64,000 nt of DNA from assembly GCF_001640805.2 (NCBI RefSeq), contig NC_066850.1:4709162-4773161 (forward strand), written 5' to 3'. Positions 51,191-62,997 of the stretch are shown piece after piece (position 1 is the stretch's first letter; every line of letters begins with the position of its first letter). This stretch comes from Lates calcarifer. Lineage: Eukaryota; Chordata; Actinopteri; Centropomidae. Under the pieces are notes generated by a model, which made no database searches, was not told the DNA's origin, and saw only the letters and a program-made list of their open reading frames with translations. Made by a program: the position numbers and the translations under genes.

Positions 51191-51974
51191 TTTTTTGAAT
51201 TTGTGCATAAAAAACCTGAATAGAAAGGTCTCAAAATATCATGTAAAACTTCTGGTTTGGTCCTTTAAGACGCCCCCGTCCCACCTCTGAGGTCTTCAGA
51301 GCTTCTCAGGACAAAAGTGCAGGAAGTTCCCAGCTGCTTCAGAGATAACACCCAGTGTAACAGCTGATGGGCCTACACGCCTGCAGACTCCATCTGTCGA
51401 CTGCAGTTTTTAACCAAACTAAAGAAAAAAAAGAAAAAAAAATCTCACATCCACCTCCAGTAGTGTGAGGTGGGAATGTTTCATTCCTACTTAACCATAG
51501 AGATATGAATGATTAAAGTTCACACTGTTCATTTTACTATGTTTTCATTTATAAAACATTGGTCTTGCTCTGCTGCTGCTTGTGCATCACAAAAAATACA
51601 TATTCAGTTCACCCATTCTGCACACACACAAATACACAAACACACACACAAATGCCTCTGTGATGATACGCAGTAAAGCTCATTGTAATCTGCTTTGAAA
51701 TATTTCCAACTTGTCTTCCAGTCAGACGGGTCAAACACAAACTCAGCGTTCATTTTTTATCTAACACAGGTACAATCAACTTCTCTGATAATTGATTAAT
51801 AGTTCTGATCAATTTTCAAGCCAAAAAATCCAAATGCAAAATGTACATAAAATATCAATAAGTAAAAGTACTCGTTCCAGTTACTAATCCTGACTCATCA
51901 GTGCTTCAGCAGCATGCTTCTGACGTAGCTGCTGCAGGTGGAGCTGGTTTAAACTACGTCAGATACAGTCGGAT

Positions 51975-52185
51975 AGTTTAGTCTACTGGTTACCAACCAA
52001 GGGGTTGAGTCCCGCCAAAGGGTCACTAGATAAATCTGAGGGGTTGTCACATGATTCATGGGAGTGGAAGGAAGAAAAAAAGTTCTGATTCACTCGTTTA
52101 ATTTGTGGGGGGTTTTGTGGGTGAAATGAAACCAGGTCATCTGAAACAGGTCAAGGAGACAAAACTACACAACTTTTTTGTAATA
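51975..52185 (+). repeat. teleost interspersed-repeat fragment
   Basis: GGTTACCAACCAAGGGGTTG, AAAGGGTCACTAGATAAATC and TGAGGGGTTGTCACATGATT follow a familiar fish repeat of unassigned class. Confidence 0.45.
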
Positions 52186-52189
52186 TGTC

Positions 52190-53690
52190 AGATTAAAGTC
52201 AAACAATCCTGATACAGCTCCCCTGTAATTGTGAAGATTTTAGAATTGAAAAAAACTGGACAGAAGGTTTTTTCTAAATTAACCCAGTTTTAGATTTATG
52301 TACTGTAATTACTTTTTAGTAATCAACATATACACACAGATACAATATATCTGCAATAAGCTAATATCTGCTTATATATCAGACTAACCAATTTATTAAT
52401 CCATCTCTCCTCACAAGTTACAAGGATGAGAACAATTGGTTTAATTTTTAATGAGAAATTGTATCTTATAACCTGTAAAATAAGTTACACTTAGATAAAT
52501 GTAGTGCAGTAAAAAAGACAACACTTCCCTTTGAAATGTAATGAAGTATAAAGCAAGTAAGCAAGTACCTCAAAGTAATCACATAAATGTCCTTAATTAC
52601 TCTCGACCACAGGTTACAGAGATATAAGTTGAATTTTGTCCCTAATGTTCCTCTATACACGAGGAGCTGTCCCTTTAGCTGTGGTGCTGAATCTCTGAGG
52701 AAGCATGAGGGACAACACTTCTTCATTTCTGCACAAAGGTGATCAATCACTAAAGATTCCCATTAGATAAAAACAAATTTTAAACCCAAAGTGCGTTAAA
52801 AACAATCACATATTTATCTTTAAGACACTAACCTGGTATCCGTGTTGCTCGATCTCTCCAGATGGTCTCTGCGCTGTCCTCTTTTCTTGGCTGTCATTCC
52901 TTCAGTTTACATACTTCCACATCATGTCCTCTTTTTTTTTTTTTAAATTAAAAATTCAAAAATGTTCTTTAGTTTAAAATGATCACAAACAAGGCTGTTG
53001 TTGTTCAACGTCTAAAAATCTTCTCTTTAGGTCCTCTGAGAGCAAATCGACTCTCATTTAGAAAAAAAAGGAAAGTGTTTTCACTTATTTGACAGAACCT
53101 GAGTGGAGGAAAACAGGTGTCTGCATTTCAAAAATATAGTTTTTTTTTTCTTAAAATCTACAATAACACCATAATCCAATTCATAAATAGTAGGCCTATG
53201 GGAAATATGTACACGTTTGCTGCAACTTTTCAGTGTAAACATAATGACTAAATGTAGGGAAGGTACGAAAAAACTAAATTTGGCTTTTTCTTTTGTTGCA
53301 CTACTGAATATGGACTGTTTCCTACATTATGTACAAAGAGTACAGTACTAGTTGGTCCTGTTAATCCTCTCCTGATGTCAAGTAATTATTCCAAGTTCTT
53401 GATTATCTGTAGCACAGGCTAGATGTCCTATTTAGCCTCCAAACTAATTCATCCATGAGTTAATGTTCTGCAGGTGTTCCTACTTTATTAAAGGGCCACT
53501 GTGTTGCATCACATGCATTGTGGTTTGTTCATAACTCCTCTTTTTTTCACTAAGGGATGTGCTCACCAGATGAGAGGGATTAAAATGTGCTTTTTATAAA
53601 TCAACCCCCGACGCTCTTAAAACTTTTCAGGATTGCAATGTGTTGATCCTCCTGGCTGCTATGTGCAAAGACTTAAGAGCCCATTAATGG
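52190..53690. other. non-coding stretch downstream of kcna5
   Basis: AT-rich; part may be kcna5 3' untranslated region or downstream flank. No other gene recognised. Confidence 0.4.
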
Positions 53691-53693
53691 GGG

Positions 53694-53699
53694 TTTATT
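53694..53699 (-). terminator. possible kcna5 poly(A) signal
   Basis: AATAAA on the minus strand 56 nt after the stop codon. Kv1 mRNAs usually have longer 3' untranslated regions, so later sites may also be used. Confidence 0.3.
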
Positions 53700-53754
53700 C
53701 TACACAACTATGGGCCTTTAATAGTTTTAAAAATAAAATATGAGGGCTGCAGGA

Positions 53755-55479
53755 CTACAGGTCTGTCTCCCGTGTGTCCAAGCAGAACGCGTAAAGGGAT
53801 CTCTTGAAGTCCATGCTGCTGTTCGCTTTGATATTCGCTTTCTCCGCCGAAGCGCTCGCGTCGTTGTTCTCCACATCCTGCGACTTGGCCGACGATTTAC
53901 TCCCTTTCCGTTTCAGCTCAGGACTCGCCCTCCCGCTGTTGGGCTCGTCTTTCAGGGAGGACTGGTCCTGGTCCGTCTCCCGGTGGTAGAAGTAGTTGAA
54001 GTTGGACACGATGACCGGCACCGGCAGCGCGATGGTGAGCACGCCGGCGATGGCGCACAGGGAGCCCACGATCTTGCCCCCGACCGTCACCGGCCTCATG
54101 TCGCCGTAGCCGACGGTTGTCATGGTGACCACGGCCCACCAGAAGGCGTCGGGGATGCTGGAGAAGTGCGACTCCGGCTCGTCCGCCTCCGCGAAGTACA
54201 CGGCGCTGGAAAAGAGGATGACTCCGATGAAGAGGAAGAAGATGAGGAGGCCCAGCTCCCGCATGCTGGCTTTCAGGGTCTGCCCCAGGATCTGGAGCCC
54301 TTTGGAGTGTCTGGAGAGCTTGAAGATCCGGAAGACCCGGACCAGGCGGATGACCCTCAGGATGGCCAGCGACATGGCCTGCTGTCCGTTCTGGTGCTCC
54401 TGGCCCTGCTGCTCCGCCAGCTCCGTGCCCACTGTGATGAAGTAAGGCATGATGGACATGATGTCGATGATGTTCATGATGGTCTTGGAGAACTCGGACT
54501 TGCTGGGGCACGCGAAGAAGCGCACGAACAGCTCGAAGGTGAACCAGATGACGCACGTGGTCTCGATGATAAAGAAGGGGTCGGTGAAGGTGAGGGACGG
54601 CCGGGGTGCGGTGCTGTTGTCCAGCCGGCTGGTGACCGGCAGCTCCCTCTCATCCCTGAACTCTGGCAGCGTCTCCAGGCAGAAAGTGATGATGGATATG
54701 GTGATGACGATCACGGACACGATGGCGATGCCCCGAGCCGGACTGGAGCTCTCCGGGTACTCAAATATGAGCCAGACCTGCTTCTGGAACTCGTTCTGAG
54801 GCAGCGGCTTTTCCTCCTCTTTTATAAACCCCTCATCCTCACGGAACCTTTCCATGGCCTCCTCCCCCAGCTGATAAAACCTAATCTCATCCGCGAACAC
54901 ATCGATTGACACGTTGACAGGTCTCCGGATCTTCCCTCCCGACTGATAAAAATACAAAATCCCGTCAAAACTCGGTCTGTTGCGGTCGAAAAAGTACTCG
55001 TTCCGGAGCGGGTCGAAGTATTTTATCCTCTTGGCGGGGTCTCCCAGTAAAGTGTCCGGGAACTGGTTCAGGGTGCCCAGCTGGGTCTCGTACCTCAGCC
55101 CGGCTATGTTAATGAGCACCCTCTCGTTGCTCTCGGTGTCCATGTCCATGTCCAGCATGTCGTCGTCGAACAGATGTGGACTGTGGTCCGCGCGTAAAAG
55201 CGCATCCATGGCGTTCTCGCTGCAGCTGAAAGTGTTGTTCATGTCGTTGATTTTCCAGGAGCTCTGGTGCTGATGATGCTGCTGCCGCTGCTGAGGACTC
55301 CCCCGGGTGTTCAGCTCCTTACCGTAGTCCTCTCCGAGTCCGGTTTGAACGAAGCCCGACTGAGGGACATCCAGCGCGTTCCGGCAGCTCTCCTCGGCAT
55401 TGTTGCCTCCACCACCACCACCACCGCCACCGCTCCCTTTAGCGCCGCCGTTCTCAAAACTCACCAAGGCTATCTCCAT
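53755..55479 (-). CDS. kcna5: Voltage-gated potassium channel Kv1.5 (574 aa)
   Basis: Shaker-type delayed-rectifier alpha subunit of the plasma membrane, working as a tetramer. Acidic/Gly-rich N-terminus with a Gly run at residues 16-25; T1 tetramerisation domain about 121-215 ([28 protein letters not shown]); S1 about 246-267; N-glycosylation site NST at 288-290; S4 with R375, R378, R381, R384 and K387; S4-S5 linker [16 protein letters not shown]; pore helix and filter TVGYGD 455-460; S6 hinge PVP 486-488; C-terminal PDZ ligand ETDL. MEIALV at the start and [10 protein letters not shown] at the end single out Kv1.5 among Kv1 channels. An in-frame ATG 30 codons upstream lacks conservation; the MEIALV ATG has G at -3 and +4. 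Intronless coding region, as usual for Kv1 genes. Confidence 0.96.
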   Translation of the reverse strand: MEIALVSFENGGAKGSGGGGGGGGGNNAEESCRNALDVPQSGFVQTGLGEDYGKELNTRGSPQQRQQHHQHQSSWKINDMNNTFSCSENAMDALLRADHSPHLFDDDMLDMDMDTESNERVLINIAGLRYETQLGTLNQFPDTLLGDPAKRIKYFDPLRNEYFFDRNRPSFDGILYFYQSGGKIRRPVNVSIDVFADEIRFYQLGEEAMERFREDEGFIKEEEKPLPQNEFQKQVWLIFEYPESSSPARGIAIVSVIVITISIITFCLETLPEFRDERELPVTSRLDNSTAPRPSLTFTDPFFIIETTCVIWFTFELFVRFFACPSKSEFSKTIMNIIDIMSIMPYFITVGTELAEQQGQEHQNGQQAMSLAILRVIRLVRVFRIFKLSRHSKGLQILGQTLKASMRELGLLIFFLFIGVILFSSAVYFAEADEPESHFSSIPDAFWWAVVTMTTVGYGDMRPVTVGGKIVGSLCAIAGVLTIALPVPVIVSNFNYFYHRETDQDQSSLKDEPNSGRASPELKRKGSKSSAKSQDVENNDASASAEKANIKANSSMDFKRSLYAFCLDTRETDL

Positions 55480-55490
55480 TCCGCAGCCAT
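55470..55490 (-). other. upstream ORF overlapping the kcna5 start codon
   Basis: ATG GCT GCG GAA TGG AGA TAG: a six-codon frame that starts 11 nt before the kcna5 ATG and ends 8 nt into its coding region. It could reduce initiation at the main ATG; its own context has G at -3 or A-rich neighbours and is moderate. Confidence 0.5.
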
Positions 55491-55802
55491 CCACAGTTAA
55501 AGTGTGAAAAATAAAAGAGACTTGTTGAGCTGCAGCGCGAACATCCTCTCCGATATTATCAGGAAACAAAACAGAGAAAAGTTTAAATCTAATCTGCAGC
55601 AGACGGAGGTGATGGAGCTGTGCAAGTCCTAAATCACGGCCGCAGCTCCTCCAGCCGCAGCTCCTCTTTACATGAACGCATATGTGTTGTTGTTGTTAAG
55701 GCTTTAAGCCGCCGCTGGTCTGGATGAAGTAAATATTAAAAGCGCAGGAGAGGAGGAGACGGAGGAGACCCGGATGAGAGAGTAGGCTGTAATGATTATT
55801 CC

Positions 55803-55810
55803 TGACGTCA
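55803..55810 (-). promoter_or_regulatory. perfect CRE (TGACGTCA) upstream of kcna5
   Basis: Palindromic cAMP-response element about 325 bp before the start codon, in a GC-rich leader/promoter region. A CRE has been described for the rodent Kv1.5 promoter, as I remember it; a functional link here is inference. Confidence 0.5.
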
Positions 55811-55899
55811 AAAGTGCTGTTCAGACCGTTTAGCTGCCTCTGAAAATGTCTGTGGATGTGAGACAAGCTGTCACCCCCCCTCCTCACCCATCTCTCCCT

Positions 55900-57220
55900 C
55901 CCTCTCTCTCTCTGGGGGCGGAGACGCGCTCCGTTTGTTTTCTGGGTTTATAGAAGTGTTCACATACTGTCACACTGTGAACTCAATGGCTTTTTATTCT
56001 CACAATTTTATCAGTAGAAGACACAAAGGAAGATAAATGGTCCATCGGAGTTGATACTACAATATTATTTGTTCAGCTTTTTACAGTATTTACACAATAT
56101 TTCAATTAGGAAACACAAGTGCAGTTTTTTTCTTTTCTTTCTCTCATTTACAGTGCAAAAAAATCAAATATGAATTTTGTGGAATCAACTGATCTTTACT
56201 CAGTAACTTGTAGCAGTTAAAGTAAAGTTGCAATTTGAACTCAATTCCACTTAAACTTTCTATTTTAACATTTCTTCTTCTGACTTTAAACCTGAAGTGC
56301 AAAACCTCTGTCTCCCCCTTCTGGCAATGAGAATTATTACAATCCATAATTTCCTCACCGTTTATTCTGTAGACTGTAATCCTTCGTCTGCCGAGTAATG
56401 CTGAGTTTCTTTTTTCATTTGGAACATCAGGAACGTTTCTTTTATGATTCTCCAATCATTGCTGGTCGCCACCGGTGCACCAGTGTAGAAATGTGGCCAC
56501 AGACACCAGATTTAAAACTCTGGTATACTTCTAAATTCATAGAGATTTACCTGGATTAGGCTCACTCACCATTGTGTGAACTCGTTTGACAGTGAGGGCT
56601 TGAATGTAACAGACATTCATTTATATGTAAATGAACTCCAGCTTTAAGTGTTTTGACTTGAGGTGAATGAATTAACTGCTGAGCGTTCACTCAACCCATT
56701 AAATTAAGTTTTATAAAGAAACAGAAGTAGAGCATTGAGAGTCTCTCCAGAGACTCTTTATTTGTTATAGTTTAAAAATGAACAGACTTGACAGGAATGA
56801 AATGCCCAGGAGTATATTTTCATCCAAATTTACTGCAAATTTCAACCAAATTTGAGAAAACTGAGCAAAAGAAAATGGGAATTAATGTGCGTTTCCATCC
56901 ATGACTGTTAGAGCCAAGTTGTTCTTCCTCAGCTAAATGTGAAAACTTTTTTGTTATATTTTTGGATTTTTCCGAACATGGTCGACATGAAGAGAGTAGA
57001 GAAAAAACTGAAATGCAAACCTCTGCTCAGGAGGAGGAAGTTTTAATGATAAAAATCTCCAGATTTACTGTTTCCAAGGTGAAGAGTGGATTTTTACTCC
57101 TAAAATTATTTCATATTCACCCCTTGAGTCTTGCGTAACATTAAATCATCTCTGAGTGTTTTGCTGTTTTATGCACACGGCCAGTCGCTGCATTGTCTTT
57201 TATGCACACGAGTCCATCTC
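55900..57220. other. non-coding stretch upstream of kcna5
   Basis: Begins with pyrimidine-rich CTCTCTC repeats, then AT-rich DNA. No gene recognised. Confidence 0.45.
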
Positions 57221-57225
57221 CTTAC

Positions 57226-57431
57226 AGTCCGAACACAAAGGCCCGGTCTTCCACATGATGAGATCCATGGACTCTTCTCTTTCACTCGAGGTCTTTTTGT
57301 TATCTTTCTATCCGAGTCCTCTTCTTCTTTGTGGATGGAGGGTCGGGCCCTGGGGCCACACTCTGCTCTTTGCTGTCTGGATGTTTCCTCATCCCGCTGG
57401 CTTTGAAGGTGATGGACAGAGTCTTTCTTTA
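57226..57431 (-). pseudogene. possible exon remnant of a multigene family (unrecognised)
   Basis: On the minus strand ATGTTTGCAG (acceptor) precedes and GACT|GTAAGG (donor) follows 206 nt with unusually protein-like translations: QQRAECGPRARPSIHKEEED and KRPRVKEKSPW in one frame, MRKHPDSKEQSVAPGPDPPS in another, SMDLIMWKTGPL in the third. The frame switching suggests decay. It recalls, faintly, N-terminal linker exons of teleost NLR (NLRC3-like) genes, but I cannot confirm that. Confidence 0.25.
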
Positions 57432-57439
57432 CTGCAAAC

Positions 57440-58910
57440 ATAAAGTCATGTTTCTCTGTGATATAAAGACTAGATCCAGTGACTACAGTCATTCGCTGAC
57501 CGCTGGACCTGCTGTTTGTGTTTTCATTTCTATCAGTTTTTAATAACACAATGTAACAGGAAGATAAAACCAAATTACAGATTCTTATCACTAAGTCAAT
57601 ACAACAGTGAAATTTGGCTCCCACTCTTGTAAAACTCCCTGAAAGTCCTGTTCTGTAAATGCATCAGGCACTATCTGCGATGATTATGTTAGTTCAGCCA
57701 AAAAACTTGTGCACTGAAAACCCAGGTAATTTGTGTCAAATGTCCTCCCTCAGATGCTTCAGAAGCGTTAAGTCAGACCAAATTATCAGCATTTTTAGTT
57801 TTTTTATAGCATGCATTATCTGCCGATGGTGGCCCTGCTGGCAAGGAGGCTAGTCCTAGTCCTATAGCTATATAAATCACCAACTGCCACCCCCCACCCT
57901 CCACCCATCCCTGAACAACCTACCCAACCAAGAACAGTCACCCTTACATGTATATTAATTGAAAAAAAATTAAATCCCAAGTCAAATTGCAATATCTGTC
58001 ATAAGAATCTGTGATTAGACGAGGGAACAGGAAGTCCTAAAAGGCTAACTTACCTCCTGGTTTAAGGCTCATTCCTGAACCACCGTCATTCAACCATCAG
58101 GTCTTTAAACAGTTCATAAATATTTAATGAATGCAGATTTGCCAAAAACTATCCATGAGTGGAAAATCAGGGCTAAAATCAAGTCGTGTGAATTTAGCAT
58201 GAGAACAAATACTCAATACATTATGGTGCGATGACACAATTTAAAATCATTTAACATTTTAGTGATATTACACAGATCTTGTTGTAGACTGTAAAGGATC
58301 AGAAAGCTTCTCCCACCACAGCCTCTTGATAAAGAACAAATAGCTCTGTCAAACACATGATTTAATGCAACATTTGGATTTAGGAACATGCATATTATGC
58401 ACCCACATCCATATACACATTGCATGACAAAAAAATCTCTTCATCTCTGAGCTATTTGCTCTTTTCTCATGTCCTTGTTTACTGCTCTCGTCTCCTCCTC
58501 CTCCCTGATTTTTCTTTAAAACCTCGCAGCAGGAAGCTACAGTTTCACGTTTGTAAAGCTGCCATCATCCCGCATGACAAATGTTATAAAGTTTATTGTA
58601 AAAACATCCTAATGGCTGTATCCAGTGCGTGAAATCGCAAGCGTTGCCAGTGGCCAGTCACACAGTGAGATGGATGTTGGCGAGTTATTATTCATGGCTG
58701 CAGTAGTCTGAGGACAGTGCACTAATCCAGGGGCGGGGAGATGCACATAGTTCTTATCATGATGAGGCTGGGGCATTAGATAAGGAAAAGGATAAATATA
58801 GTGCTCGTGCTTTGTTTTCCTAATCCACCCACGGGGCTAAGAAACTAACCTTTTAAATAGGTCACCTTCTCTGCTTTTAGAAACCAACACTCAGGCTCTC
58901 AGTGTCCACT
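57440..58910. other. non-coding stretch
   Basis: No gene. A short segment at 58,020-58,075 (GAACAGGAAGTCCTAAAAGG, ACTTACCTCCTGGTTTAAGG) is a further scrap of repeat family X. Confidence 0.4.
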
Positions 58911-58912
58911 GG

Positions 58913-58913
<1 letters not shown>

Positions 58914-58977
<64 letters not shown>

Positions 58978-58987
58978 CGTGCGTGTG
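58914..58987. repeat. (GT)n microsatellite
   Basis: More than 30 GT units with GC interruptions at the right end. Confidence 0.97.
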
Positions 58988-59699
58988 CTCTTGTCCTTTG
59001 TAGAAGCCAGTTTAAGTTTTGGATGTTCAGAGTGAGTGCATTTTGGATGTTCCTCAGTTAAAGGGTCAGTGTATGGGAGTGTTATTGGACCATTATTATT
59101 TGCAAATGTGTGTGCAGAGTTGTAAAACTTAATCTTGATATGTGTGTATGTGTGTTTTTTTTTAGATGGGTAAATGAGAAATATACTGAGTTCGAACTGA
59201 GGAATTATCTGTTTGTACAGCTCTTGAAGCTGAATAATTACAGATTTCTTTACATTTACATTCAGTTTTTGGAGAGTGTGTTTTTGCAGCAGACCTGCTT
59301 CCTAAAAATTATGTTTAAATCAAACTAATTTGCAGCAGCACATACTCTTTTGTAGGAAATGCAATTGCACTCAGATTATGTTTCCAATTGACTTTAATTT
59401 TTTGTTTGGAAAGTTGCAAATATGTTGATACTGAACATATCAGCAAAATGTTGACAGACAGCATGTTTGTTTTACAGCAAAATATGTGGTCTCCAGCATA
59501 ATATTCTTTTTTAGTGACTACAAAATTATTAACTGTTCCTGTTGAGATTGAATGGAGCATGGTGATACTCATGCAGCAGGTACTTTAGGTTGCACAATCT
59601 GTTCATGATCTGTGGGTGCATGTGATTTCACCACAAAGCAGAAGCAGCGCCATGTAAGTCTGTGAGGATCTCTGTCAACACGCCTGGGACGATCCAACC

Positions 59700-59775
59700 T
59701 TCAGCAAAATGTCTATAGTTGGTCACAGTTTAAAGAATCCCATTAGCTTTTTGTGGAGTGAACCACGGTGACTTT
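59700..59775 (+). repeat. interspersed repeat family X, fragment
   Basis: TAGTTGGTCACAGTTTAAAG and CCCATTAGCTTTTTGTGGAG correspond to the 3' part of the family. Confidence 0.65.
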
Positions 59776-60548
59776 GTGCCCCTTCTCGCGTATACTTTCG
59801 TGACAAAATGTAATGATGATGTTGCTGATCAGTCATGTAGTACAAGCCACAACAAATTCAAGATTTTGAATCACAAGACGACAAGTTGTGTAGTGTGAAC
59901 AGTACGGCAGTCCGATGGCTTTGACAGTCATGTAGCACACTAGTGATGAACGAGGTTATAAAAGAACCTGTGAACGCCATAGCTTCCTCAGTTTTGTCCG
60001 GGGTTGTGATGTAATAAAGATGGAGAGGAAACAAGAGCTCCAGCAGGCGACTGAACGTGAGCTGCAGGAGTATATGAAGAGTCATATCAGCAATAACAGA
60101 AGCCTGTAAAGTCTTTACAAAAGAGTCTAACCGACTAATTCTTAAACCAATTCATAGACCAGCGCCTGGTTACTCAGCTGCCGTTAATAAATGTGTCACT
60201 TCATTCATCCAAAAAAAAAAAAAAAAGCTTTCTCTGAACATAATCCAGACAGAGATTACGCTGCACCACGGTGTAACTGGGAAAGTAGTTTTTCTAGGAG
60301 ACAGGGTTGGACAAGGAGAGACAACCTACTCTATTAAGGTTTATGAGTCAAAAAGGTTTGTAATCTCTGGTTTAATCTTTAGCAATATACCGTAGTTTAT
60401 AACACACTAAATAACTTTTGTGTACAATCTTAATCTGAAAAGTAACTACAGTTTTTAATTAAATGTAGCACAGGAAAATTAGATTTTACTTAAGTGCAGT
60501 ACTTGAGTAAATGTACTCAGTTACTTTCCACCACAGAAACTACTAAAG

Positions 60549-60598
60549 TTGTGTGTGTGTGTGTGTGTGTGTCTGTGTCTGTGTGTGTGTGTGTGTGG
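60549..60598. repeat. (GT)n microsatellite
   Basis: About 24 GT units with two CT interruptions; follows an ACTTGAGTAAATGTACTCAG block common in fish repeats. Confidence 0.95.
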
Positions 60599-61254
60599 GA
60601 GATGGAGAGCCAAGCTGAGTCCCACTCTGTGGTACTTGAGGTCTTGTTGCCAGTTAGAGAGGGAAACGGTAACCATAACAACAGGTAACCAATAACAACC
60701 AGCATCCATAACGACTGCAGCTTACAAATTAGCTCTCTAATTACAGAGGCAGAGTTCAGAGCTGCTGCTGCTGATAACAATAGGCTTTTTCTAAAGTGTT
60801 TCCCAAGCTGAAGAAAACAACAGCCACATATCGCTGCGGCTGCAGCAGCTCACTTCCATCTTACTCAAGGTTGCAGCACATGGCAATAAACGGTAAAAAA
60901 AAAATAATTAAGAGGTGGAAATATTTTATATTTTATCTTGGATTATTACAGAAAACACAAAATGTTTAAATATGTTTCAGGATTTTTAAGTAAGTGGATT
61001 CAGGCTGAATAAACAAAAAAATATTTATAAATATCAAATTATTGGACAAAATGTTAATACAACAGAAGGAAAAAGAACTGGTGCACAAATTATTTTGTGA
61101 TCTTATTATTATCCATGGCCAGGCTAGCTGTTTCCACCTGTTTCCAGTGTTTGTCCTAAGCTAAGCTAGTCATGCACTGGAGGTAGCTTCACATTTTCCA
61201 GGCAGACATGAGCGTACCAATAGCGTATCAATATCTCAAATACAGTGTGGCAGG

Positions 61255-61545
61255 GATGATGTATTTCTGTAGTCCAGCCCTGAAGCTAGCATCACCCTGG
61301 TTCCCTCCACAAAAAGCCAATGGGATTTTTTCACAGGGTTTTGGATTATTACAGAAAATAAACTGTGACCAACTAAAGTTTCTGATCCTTCCAGGTTTAG
61401 TTCATCAGATAATTGGCGCAGATGAACACCACTGTTTCTGACCTTATATCAGACATTTAACCAAAAACCCACTCTGGGACGATGGAACAGGAAGTGCTCA
61501 CATGCTGACTTACTTCCTGGTTTTAGGATTCCTGCAGCTCTCTGT
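61255..61545 (-). repeat. interspersed repeat family X, copy 4 (inverted)
   Basis: Read on the minus strand: CAGGAAGTAAGTCAGCATGT, CTGTTCCATCGTCCCAGAGT, GGTTTTTGGTTAAATGTCTG, CAGAAACAGTGGTGTTCATC, TTGGCTTTTTGTGGAGGGAA, GGTGATGCTAGCTTCAGGGC. Shows that the two parts in copy 2 belong to one element, here with a shorter middle. Confidence 0.85.
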
Positions 61546-61813
61546 TACTTTCATCCACCTGTCAGCCTGTGCAGGTTTGTTCCTGAGTGCATCTTTGTTG
61601 TTACAGTAGCAGTAAAACGTCAGATTCGGTGCATGTGAGGAGACAAGTGGAGCTGCGAGGCTAACAGTAGGCCTGAGTCAGACTCTCCCAACACCTTAGG
61701 GAGCTTCACCACCCTCCCATCATCATCATCATATCTGTGTGTGTGTGTGCATGTTTCACACTGTGTGTCCTCCTCACCATGTTTGACTCTACATGCAGTC
61801 GTCTGTGTGTTAA

Positions 61814-61817
<4 letters not shown>

Positions 61818-61860
<43 letters not shown>
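61818..61860. repeat. (GT)n microsatellite
   Basis: About 21 uninterrupted GT units; a shorter GT run lies at 61,735-61,750. Confidence 0.95.
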
Positions 61861-61861
<1 letters not shown>

Positions 61862-61899
61862 ATGGGCTCAGGGCGGCTGCACGGAGAGAGTGGCGTGGA

Positions 61900-62990
61900 G
61901 GGGAGAGCGCGAGGAACGCTGCGATGAGTTTAAGAAGTCTTGACAGCAGATGCCTGCATAATAACACACAGAGAGGACATGTGCAAGCAGGAAAATCAAG
62001 GACACCACGTCATGCGTGCCAGTCATTTAAAGTAACAGTTCCCTCGCGCAGCTTAAAACATGCACACAGATTATGTGCAGAAAAGGCTGCAGATGCTGCT
62101 AAATGGATTTGTAAATCGGTGCTGTGAAATATAGCCGAGGAGGGATTTAAAACACTATCTGTGTATTTTGATGAGGTCAAGGCAGCGTTGCTAGGGAGAG
62201 GACATTTTTTTAAAAGTATGATTGGTGATTGGTGAGATTTGTCAGCAAGGGTTTGAGCAGATGCTGATGTGTAGGAGGAGGCCGAGTTCAGCTTCAGCCC
62301 AAACAACCAAAAACGTTTATACAATCAGATGGAGCAGCTCGTTAAAATTCACACTTGAGAGCTGAAATCTGAAACCACTTTAGGTCCTCATTGTGCAGAA
62401 CGACATACACAGACATTTTCATGACATGGATGGAGGCAGCTCGGTCAATATGTCGTCACATCATTTCCTCGCTTGTCATACTGATTCTCATAGAAAAGGC
62501 GTCTCCGGGCCGTCGTCATGCAGAGAAACAATCTGAGCGTGTTCACATTCTGCTTTGGAGAATTGGCCATCAGTGTCAAGATGGCAGCGCTTTAAAATGG
62601 GCTCCTATCTATCTGCCTCCTCCTCCTCCTCCACACCGTATGAGTGTGTGTTTGTGTGTACTCTCATAGTTCTATCTTTGTGAGGACCAGTTTGTGATTT
62701 TTAAACCTTTCAAGTAGGGGCATTTTTGGAAATGAGGACATTTTGGGCTGTCGTCATGAAGAGCTTTTTCTGGGTTAAAGGGTCAGTTCACACAAATAAC
62801 AAAGACACACACTTTTCTTTCACATCTACTTTGATCTAGGATCCTGGGGACCCAGACCTCAGGAGGTCCTCAAGAAACCCAGTCAACTGGTTTGAGATAT
62901 TTTCATTAATAATTTGACAATTTAACAATAATGATAACATTTTTTGTTTAGCACTTTTTCATGCAAAGATATGCACCAACAATAGTATTA
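61900..62990. other. non-coding stretch, nothing recognised
   Basis: No gene or clear repeat. Confidence 0.45.
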
Positions 62991-62997
62991 TATGACG

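Noticed and set aside
53740..54909. 389-codon open frame on the plus strand opposite kcna5
   Set aside because: Antisense shadow of a GC-rich coding region; composition is Arg/His/Asp/Glu-rich with no domain, and the opposite strand is an unambiguous Kv1.5 channel.
55480..55569. Using the upstream ATG as the kcna5 start (604 aa)
   Set aside because: Vertebrate Kv1.5 proteins start MEIALV; the extra 30 residues have no known counterpart and the MEIALV ATG has a strong context.
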